Shown here: one piece after another, positions 58,440 through 64,000 of the stretch
Numbering within the stretch: the first letter of the stretch is position 1
How the letters are laid out: each line of letters opens with the position of its first letter
From: Caballeronia pedi
GTDB taxonomy: Bacteria > Pseudomonadota > Gammaproteobacteria > Burkholderiales > Burkholderiaceae
Assembly (NCBI RefSeq): GCF_001544915.2
Contig: NZ_FCOE02000008.1
Location: forward strand, 124,001 to 188,000
Reading direction: 5' to 3'
Length of the DNA: 64,000 nt
Program-made: the position numbers and the translations under genes
The notes under the pieces: generated by a model
What the model was told of the DNA's origin: nothing
The model's input: only the letters and a program-made list of their open reading frames with translations
The model's database searches: none

Positions 58440-59777
58440 CTATGCAGCCATCGCTTCGAGGGCGGCAAGCGACTTGCGCATGCCGTTGAAAATACGCTCT
58501 GCCACGCGAGGTGGAAAATCGCCCGGTAATTGCGCCGCGACTGCATCGATGACCGCGGGCGTCCGCTCGACGATGCGCCCGATGATCGGTTCGGCGCTTT
58601 CTCCGAAGCCGCATTTCAGCGCCATCGCGTTGAAGTGCCGCCGCTGAATCTCGCGAAACGCGTAGTGCCGGGTCTTGCCGGATATCGCCATTGCGAGCCT
58701 GGCCTTGTACCAGGACCATTGATTCGCGCCATCGCCTTCCACCGGCCAGATCGACATGACGTCGTAGAGCGGCGTGAGGCGGTATTGTCCGCCTCTGAGC
58801 AGGTGAATGCTGAAGTTCTTCGCGTGGCCGTCCGGCGCGGCGAGCAGCCAGAACAGAAGCTGCGCCGTCACCAATGTTTCGATGTCGCGGCGCGCATCGC
58901 TCGATTGCTGCAGCACGCGCGCGAGATCGAGCACGCCCGGACCGCCGTCCTGTTCGTACTTTTTGTGCGGCGGCAAGGCGTTCACCTGACAGAAATCTTC
59001 CTGCGGCAAACGCAGAATCCAGTTTCCCGCTGGATGCAAACGCCGGTCGAAGCGCTCGACGACGAGCACGCGCCGCTCACCGAACGTCGCGATGTCCGCG
59101 TTCGCGACCGGCAGGCCGAACGTGTGCAGAATGCGCATGCAAAGCCATTCGTTTTCGACGGACGTCGTGAGATCGGCGCGGCGATTGCCGACGAGGCCGA
59201 GCGGCAGCTTGAGGATGTGGGTCGTCGGAGTCGCGTTGTGCGGCCTGAGCCAGCGGCCATCGTGCCGCAGCAGCGCCGTCTTTTCCTGCGCGCCGGCGAG
59301 CGAGATGCGGAAATCGTCATCATCGTCCGTGCCGAAGGGCGCGCCGCCGGCGACCTGGCTCAGCAGGTTCTCGATGTCATTGTCGGTAAGCGGCGTGCCT
59401 TCGATCGTTTCGACGCCCGTGGGCGATTCGTCTTCCGCGAGCAATTGCACCGCACCCACGCAGTCGCGGCCAATGGCCTGCAGCAAGTCGAAGGCATCGA
59501 GGCTGTCGGTCTGGAAACGCTGCGCGATGCGCCGCCGGATCGCCTCGCTGTCGGGAAGCAGATTGTCGAAGTAATTGAGCACCGCGTCGCCTTTGAGCGG
59601 CGCGCCGTCGAGCCGGATCGGCAGCGACAGTGAAAGCGGGCGCACCTCGTCCGAGCAAACCCAAGTGTCGTCGTAGACGAGTTCGGCCTGACCGCGCACA
59701 GGCAGACGCCACGTCGCCACGCGCTGACCGTTGGCCCAGACGGACAATGCCCGCGAATGAGGCCGACGTCCGGGCAT
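58440..59777 (-). CDS. hipA: HipA-type toxin kinase
   Basis: A 445-aa Ser/Thr kinase of the HipA family, the toxin of type II hipBA modules, which in E. coli phosphorylates glutamyl-tRNA synthetase to cause growth arrest. The N-terminal couple-HipA domain occupies ~1-120; RISLAGAQEKTALL is the ATP-loop region; catalytic Asp316 in DGHAKNFS and metal-binding Asp339 in TPLYDVMS are intact. The start is ATG at 59777, overlapping the hipB stop as TAATG, so it is coupled; the GTG at 59783 is less likely. All key residues being present, the toxin should be active. The target here is unknown. Confidence 0.93.
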   Translation of the reverse strand: MPGRRPHSRALSVWANGQRVATWRLPVRGQAELVYDDTWVCSDEVRPLSLSLPIRLDGAPLKGDAVLNYFDNLLPDSEAIRRRIAQRFQTDSLDAFDLLQAIGRDCVGAVQLLAEDESPTGVETIEGTPLTDNDIENLLSQVAGGAPFGTDDDDDFRISLAGAQEKTALLRHDGRWLRPHNATPTTHILKLPLGLVGNRRADLTTSVENEWLCMRILHTFGLPVANADIATFGERRVLVVERFDRRLHPAGNWILRLPQEDFCQVNALPPHKKYEQDGGPGVLDLARVLQQSSDARRDIETLVTAQLLFWLLAAPDGHAKNFSIHLLRGGQYRLTPLYDVMSIWPVEGDGANQWSWYKARLAMAISGKTRHYAFREIQRRHFNAMALKCGFGESAEPIIGRIVERTPAVIDAVAAQLPGDFPPRVAERIFNGMRKSLAALEAMAA

Positions 59778-60031
59778 TACCACCCCGCCTCGTTCGCTTC
59801 GATCAGGGAATTGTCGGGCCGGTCCTGCACCAGCAACTGAAGACCGTATACGCCGAACAAAGCGAGCAACTGATCCAGCGTCAGCGCGCCGGAATCGCGT
59901 TCGAGCGTCGATATGCGGCTCTGACTGATGCCCAGCCGCGCCGCCGCCTGGGCTTGCGTCAGTCCGGCGCGTTTGCGGCCAGCCGCGAGCACGTGGCCCA
60001 TCTGACCGATCGTTGCGATGACTTGTTGCAT
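59777..60031 (-). CDS. hipB: HipB-type antitoxin/repressor
   Basis: An 84-aa XRE-family HTH protein (GLTQAQAAARLGISQSRIST, then LERDSGALTLDQLLALFGVY). It binds HipA and represses the operon by operators directly upstream (60041-60081 and 60094-60134). The stop TAA shares a base with the hipA ATG. The helix-turn-helix is intact. It is slightly shorter than E. coli HipB (88 aa). Confidence 0.92.
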   Translation of the reverse strand: MQQVIATIGQMGHVLAAGRKRAGLTQAQAAARLGISQSRISTLERDSGALTLDQLLALFGVYGLQLLVQDRPDNSLIEANEAGW

Positions 60032-60040
60032 GGCGGACGT

Positions 60041-60081
60041 ATCTGTTTGGCGAATAAATGCACTTTATTTGTCAAACAGAT
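60041..60081. promoter_or_regulatory. hipB operator 1 (imperfect palindrome)
   Basis: Two 18-bp arms (60041-60058 and 60064-60081), matching at 16 of 18 positions, flank a 5-bp spacer. Each arm contains TTTG-x-C-x-AATAAA, giving the core TTTGGCGAATAAA. It lies 10 bp upstream of the hipB start. Confidence 0.8.
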
Positions 60082-60093
60082 ATTCGTCAAGAA

Positions 60094-60134
60094 ATCTCTT
60101 TGGCGAATAAACGACGTTTATTCGCCAAAGAGAT
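60094..60134. promoter_or_regulatory. hipB operator 2 (perfect 41-bp palindrome)
   Basis: Two 20-bp arms (60094-60113 and 60115-60134), perfectly complementary about one central base at 60114, share the TTTGGCGAATAAA core with operator 1. Centre-to-centre distance to operator 1 is 53 bp, five helical turns. It also lies 14 bp after the stop of the upstream dehydrogenase gene, so as RNA it could form a hairpin at that gene's end. Confidence 0.85.
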
Positions 60135-60148
60135 AATTCAACTCACCC

Positions 60149-61723
60149 TCAGTTCGGGCCCAGTTGCCCGTCCCTCAATCGCCAGAGCGACAGCGGATTG
60201 TCATCCGCGAGCGACTCGGGCAACAGCGCCGCCGGCAAGTCCTGATAGCACACCGGCCGCAGGAAGCGTTCGATCGCCATCGCGCCGACGGACGTCGAGC
60301 GGCTGTCGGACGTGGCCGGATACGGCCCGCCGTGCACCATCGCGTAGGACACCTCGACGCCAGTCGGAAAGCCGTTCGCGAGAATCCGCCCGGCTTTGCG
60401 CTCCAGCACCGGAAGAAGCCGCCGCGCGAGTTCGACATCGTCCTTTTCCATCAGCAGCGTCGCGGTGAGCTGACCTTCGAGACGGCGCGCGACCGCGATC
60501 AGCTCGTCCTCGTCGCGGCACACGACCACCACCGACGTCGGCCCGAAAATCTCCTCCGCCAGCTGCGGCTTCGCGAGAAACGCCTCCGCGCTCACGCGAT
60601 ACAGCGCCGGCAGCGCGCCGCTCGACGCCTCGCTCTTCGTGCCGGTCGCGATGCGGCTGGCCGCCCCGTCGCGGTGCTTGACGCCCTCTTCATACGCCGC
60701 CGCGATGCCCGCCGTGAGCATCGTCTGCGTGCTCTTCTTTTCGAGCGCGGCCGCGGCGTTGTCGATGAAGTCATCGAGATCCGAATCCGCGAGCCCGATC
60801 ACGAGGCCCGGATTCGTGCAGAACTGGCCGACGCCCAGCGTGACCGAATCGATATAGCCCGTCGCCAGCGTATCGCCGCGCGCCGCCAGCGCGCCCGGCA
60901 ACGCGAACACCGGATTGACGCTGCTCATCTCGGCGAAAACGGGAATCGGCACCGGCCGCTTCGACGCGATATCGACGAGCGCCAGCCCGCCGCGCCGCGA
61001 ACCCGTGAAGCCGACCGCCTGGATCGCCGGATGCGCGACCAGCGCTTCGCCGATGGCATTGCCCGCGCCGACGACGAGCGAAAACGTGCCCTCCGGCAAG
61101 CCGCTGTCCGCGACCGCCTTCTGCACCGCGCGCCCGACCAGTTCCGACGTACCCAAATGCCCCGGATGCGATTTCACGACGACCGGACATCCCGCCGCGA
61201 ACGCCGACGCGCTATCGCCGCCCGCCACCGAAAACGCCAGCGGAAAGTTGCTCGCGCCGAACACCGCGACCGGGCCGACGGGAATCTTCTGCAAACGCAG
61301 ATCGGAGCGCGGCAGCGGCTTTCTGTCCGGCTGCGCGGAATCGAGCGTGGCGGCGAGCCAGCGGCCCTCGCGCACGAGCGACGCAAACAGGCGCAACTGC
61401 CCGACCGTGCGAGCGCGCTCGCCTTCGAGACGCGCCTTCGGCAGCGCGGATTCGGCCATCGCGCGTTCGATCAGCGTGTCGCCGAGCGCGATGAGGTTGT
61501 CGGCGATCGCTTCGAGAAACTGCGCGCGCGTCTCGAAAGGCGCGTGGCGATAGTCGTCGAAAGCGGCATCGGCGAGTTCGCACGCGCGCGCGACTTCCGC
61601 CGCGCCGCCGCCGCCGAATGCGGGCTCCAGGTCGGCGTTGCGGGCGGGGTCGAACGCGCGGAGCGTGGCGTCGGTGCCCCGCACGGCCGATGCGCCGATC
61701 AGCATGTCTCCGGTGATCTTCAT
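60149..61723 (-). CDS. Ketoglutarate-semialdehyde dehydrogenase-type aldehyde dehydrogenase
   Basis: A 524-aa NAD(P)-dependent ALDH. Catalytic Cys302 is in GVGQFCTNPG and the general base Glu265 in VFAEMSSVN; the cofactor segment reads GFTGSRRGG. Size and the GQFCTNPG signature match the alpha-ketoglutaric-semialdehyde dehydrogenases that complete non-phosphorylating pentose, aldarate or hydroxyproline pathways. A GAGGAG site precedes the ATG. It is not adjacent to the other pathway genes, so the exact sugar acid is unclear. The hipB operator starts 14 bp after the stop. Confidence 0.9.
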   Translation of the reverse strand: MKITGDMLIGASAVRGTDATLRAFDPARNADLEPAFGGGGAAEVARACELADAAFDDYRHAPFETRAQFLEAIADNLIALGDTLIERAMAESALPKARLEGERARTVGQLRLFASLVREGRWLAATLDSAQPDRKPLPRSDLRLQKIPVGPVAVFGASNFPLAFSVAGGDSASAFAAGCPVVVKSHPGHLGTSELVGRAVQKAVADSGLPEGTFSLVVGAGNAIGEALVAHPAIQAVGFTGSRRGGLALVDIASKRPVPIPVFAEMSSVNPVFALPGALAARGDTLATGYIDSVTLGVGQFCTNPGLVIGLADSDLDDFIDNAAAALEKKSTQTMLTAGIAAAYEEGVKHRDGAASRIATGTKSEASSGALPALYRVSAEAFLAKPQLAEEIFGPTSVVVVCRDEDELIAVARRLEGQLTATLLMEKDDVELARRLLPVLERKAGRILANGFPTGVEVSYAMVHGGPYPATSDSRSTSVGAMAIERFLRPVCYQDLPAALLPESLADDNPLSLWRLRDGQLGPN

Positions 61724-61946
61724 GTCAGCTCCTCATCTCTGTTGGCGATGGGCGGCAGGCCTGTCGCGCGGCCGCCCGCTAAAGCGAGTGACCCGCAGCC
61801 CGCGCAAGCGTTCCGCGCGAGACGCGCGAACCGCCGTCGACGAAGACGAAGCAAGCGCGGTGCGCGGTCGAAGCCGAGTCGACAACCGGTCCGTCCGGCG
61901 ACGCAGAAACTATAGGCGCGACCCACCACTTATCAAAGATTGCGCT

Positions 61947-63524
61947 TCAGGACTTCGGCACGGGCGTCGCGTGCTTCTTGAACGTGATGTGCGCGATGCG
62001 CCGCACCAGCAATACCGCCACCAGCGCCGCGACGGCCGTCAGCATCACGCCGATGTGGATCGACTGCACGAGCGCATCGCGCGCGGCGTCGAGGAGCGCG
62101 GCGGCATCCAGGCCGGCCGAGGTCAGCTCGGCGAGGACGTGCTCGCGCAACGCTTCATCGACGAGAATGCGCGGGTCGGACAGGCGCGGCAGCCATTGCG
62201 CCGAGGTCGCCGGGCCGAGCACGCTGACCGTGCGCGTCACGACGCTCGCATAGTGATGCGCGACGATCGTCCCGACGATGCTCGTGCCCAGCATCCCGCC
62301 GACCATGCGCGTCGACTGCAGCAGCGCGGTCGTGATGCCGAAGCGCTCGCGCCCCGCGATTTCCTGTCCGAAGACATTCATATTGTTCAGGACGAAGCCG
62401 AGGCCGATGCCGATCGCGGCCATCGGCAATTCGATCCAAAGATGCGGCGTCGACTCGCGCGCGAACGCCAGCGCCACCGACGCGAGCAGCAGCAGCGTGA
62501 AGCCGATCGAGAGAATGTTCACCGGCTTGCGCATATGAATGACGATGCGCGTGTTGATGAAACTGCCGAGCGCGATGCACGCGGCGATCGGCGTCGCGAG
62601 CAGGCCCGCGGCCTGGGGCGAAAGCCCGAAACCGCCCTGCAGCAGGAGCGGCGCGAAAAAAATCAGCGAAAACATCACGAAGCCGGCCAGAAACGACAGC
62701 GTGAAGAGCGTGTTGAGTTGCGGATCGCGGAAGATGTCGAGCGGGATGATCGGATGCGTCGCGCGCCGCTCGCAGATCAGGAGCGCCACCGCGCACACCG
62801 CCACGCCGATGCCCAGCGCGATGTTCGCGGTCGTGAGGCCGTCTTTCGGCAACGCCTCGATCAGCGCCTGAAAGCCGCCGAGCACCAGCGCGACGAGCGC
62901 GGCGCCGGTCCAGTCGATCTTCACGCCGCCTTCGCGCGGCCGGTGCAGATTCGGCAGATGCGACCAGATGAAGTAGAGCGCCGCCGCGCCGACCGGCAGA
63001 TTCACGAGGAACGTCGAGCGCCAGCCCCAGTGCTGGCTCATCCAGCCGCCGAGCGACGGCCCCGCCGCCGTGCCGATGCCGTAAGCGGCCGCCAGCACGA
63101 CCTGCCAGCGCACGCGGGTGCGCGGATCGGGAAACAGATCGGGAATCGATGCAAACGCGGTGCCGACCATCATCCCGCCGCCGACACCCTGCAGGCCGCG
63201 CGCGAGCACGAGAAACAGCATGCTGGGCGCGATCCCGCACAGCACCGAGGCGACCGTGAACACGATCACCGCCGCGATCACGAAGCGCTTGCGGCCGAAG
63301 TAGTCGCCGAGCCGCCCGAACACCGGCACCGTGACGACCGACGCGAGCAGATAGGCGCTCGCGATCCACGCATAGAACTCGAAGCCGTGCAGTTCCGCGA
63401 CGATCGACGGCAGCGCGGTGCTGACCACGGTCTGATCGAGCGCGACGAGCATGTTGACGAGGCCGATGCCGAGCATCGCGTAAAGAGCGGTTCTGAACGG
63501 TAAAGCGGGCGGCGTTTGAGTCAC
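61947..63524 (-). CDS. DHA2-family (14-TM) MFS efflux pump
   Basis: A 525-aa drug:proton antiporter-type MFS protein of the EmrB/QacA (DHA2) group. Motif D1 reads LDQTVVSTALPSIVAEL; motif A GRLGDYFGRKRF; motif C GTAAGPSLGG. I start at the GTG at 63524 (TQTPPALPFRTALYAMLGIG), because the frame to 63605 adds a basic, helix-poor tail; neither has a good ribosome site. The gene is downstream of an unannotated promoter and ends 223 bp before the dehydrogenase. The substrate is unknown. Confidence 0.88.
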   Translation of the reverse strand: MTQTPPALPFRTALYAMLGIGLVNMLVALDQTVVSTALPSIVAELHGFEFYAWIASAYLLASVVTVPVFGRLGDYFGRKRFVIAAVIVFTVASVLCGIAPSMLFLVLARGLQGVGGGMMVGTAFASIPDLFPDPRTRVRWQVVLAAAYGIGTAAGPSLGGWMSQHWGWRSTFLVNLPVGAAALYFIWSHLPNLHRPREGGVKIDWTGAALVALVLGGFQALIEALPKDGLTTANIALGIGVAVCAVALLICERRATHPIIPLDIFRDPQLNTLFTLSFLAGFVMFSLIFFAPLLLQGGFGLSPQAAGLLATPIAACIALGSFINTRIVIHMRKPVNILSIGFTLLLLASVALAFARESTPHLWIELPMAAIGIGLGFVLNNMNVFGQEIAGRERFGITTALLQSTRMVGGMLGTSIVGTIVAHHYASVVTRTVSVLGPATSAQWLPRLSDPRILVDEALREHVLAELTSAGLDAAALLDAARDALVQSIHIGVMLTAVAALVAVLLVRRIAHITFKKHATPVPKS

Positions 63525-63747
63525 GGTCGGGCGGGCTGGCTGGAGAAGTGCTAAAAAGAGGTCGCGCCGGCGCTTTTTAAGCGGGCGCTGATGCCGAAGA
63601 ACCACGAATTGTACGGCCTGCCTTGCGCTGGATCGACTTATCGAAAAAAAGCGGCGTCGAGGCGGAAGATGCGCGCTCTATGATGCGAAGTCATGAGGCG
63701 CTGGGCGCGCCGTACGCCAATCGATCGTTTCAGGGGAAAAAACCGCC

Positions 63748-64000
63748 ATGTTCAAACGCATTCTCGTCGCTATCGACGGCAGCCGGACTTCCGGGCGTGC
63801 CTTCAGCGCCGCGCTCGATCTCGCCGTTACGCATCAGGCGGTCGTGCAGCCGTATTACGTCGTCGAAGGCAGCCCGATGTACCTCGACGTGCCCGGCTAC
63901 GATCCCTCTTCGCTGCACGCGAGCCTGATGGAACAGGGCGCGTCGCTCGCGCGCGAGGCCGCCGATCAGATGAAGGCGCGCGGCGTGAGCGGCGAAGTCG
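63748..64000 (+). CDS. Universal stress protein (UspA family), partial
   Basis: The first ~84 residues of a UspA-type protein (MFKRILVAIDGSRTSGRAFS and AALDLAVTHQAVVQPYYVVE) running off the right edge. A GGGGA site lies upstream of the ATG. The IDGS motif and the HxVxP-like strand are typical. Its C-terminal ATP-loop (GxxGxxGxx) is not yet reached. It is divergent from the DHA2 pump. Confidence 0.9.
   Translation, partial: MFKRILVAIDGSRTSGRAFSAALDLAVTHQAVVQPYYVVEGSPMYLDVPGYDPSSLHASLMEQGASLAREAADQMKARGVSGEV

Noticed and set aside
60094..60134. The 41-bp palindrome as an attachment or recombination site
   Set aside because: No integrase or other recombinase lies nearby and the related second copy directly before hipB fits operator use better.

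Overview
This window comes from a GC-rich betaproteobacterium, most likely a Burkholderiaceae member of the Caballeronia/Paraburkholderia/Burkholderia type. The reasons are the strong G/C third-position bias, the double-length SOS-type UvrA, the Lys/Ala-rich DUF6496 protein, the complete tad pilus locus, and two copies of a long imperfectly palindromic intergenic repeat. Genus is an inference. I see no tRNA, rRNA, CRISPR array or complete insertion sequence.

Layout. 1-3.5 kb is an accessory patch: a tightly overlapping minus-strand run of small unknown genes entering from the left edge (one resembles DUF3846), a secreted DUF1254/DUF1214 protein and an orphan hypothetical. 3.75-4.3 kb is repeat copy A. 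4.3-11.9 kb holds a probable operon of a ~1940-aa tandem UvrA, an ACT-domain protein and a DUF445 membrane protein, behind a perfect CTGT-N8-ACAG SOS box. 12-16.4 kb carries an Asp-nucleophile epoxide-hydrolase-like enzyme, an aspartoacylase-family deacylase with an amino-acid binding protein, a divergent LysR regulator and a histone-H1-like DUF6496 protein. 16.5-17.1 kb is repeat copy B.

17.1-29.4 kb is a complete tad/cpa (Flp pilus) locus on the minus strand: flp, prepilin peptidase, cpaB, secretin, CpaD-like lipoprotein, tadZ, tadA, tadB, tadC, tadD, two TadE/F-like minor pilins and TadG. Seven junctions from tadZ to TadG share the same ATGA stop/start overlap, so the set is translationally coupled. 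29.7-30.8 kb has a small iron-permease-family membrane protein and a 3-methyladenine DNA glycosylase. 30.8-38.7 kb pairs a branched-chain-type ABC importer (LivF, LivG, a fused LivHM permease and a binding protein) with a divergent gamma-glutamylpolyamine-synthetase-like gene and a class III aminotransferase, suggesting amine or polyamine uptake and breakdown. 38.7-42.3 kb has a LysR regulator, a D-2-hydroxyacid dehydrogenase and an MFS carrier. 42.4-44.7 kb is a TetR regulator between two paralogous NTF2-like proteins, followed by a PhnB/VOC protein. 44.8-49.7 kb is housekeeping and small genes (folE, cysE, a 50-aa acidic protein, an SDR, a GNAT).

50.0-57.3 kb is one 2437-aa non-ribosomal peptide synthetase with order C-A-T-C-A-T-R. 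The first C domain lacks its HHxxxDG motif and the last domain is an NAD(P)H thioester reductase, so it probably releases a dipeptide aldehyde that could cyclise to a pyrazinone. It stands alone, with its own terminator and no obvious tailoring genes. 57.4-64 kb holds an SMP-30/gluconolactonase-like protein, a hipBA toxin-antitoxin pair behind two long palindromic operators (one a perfect 41-bp palindrome), a ketoglutarate-semialdehyde dehydrogenase, a DHA2-type efflux pump and the start of a universal stress protein.

The points most worth following are the stand-alone reductase-terminated NRPS, the SOS-controlled tandem UvrA operon, the 600-bp palindromic repeat family and the hipBA operator architecture. 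Product assignments rest on reading motifs by eye; no database search was possible.
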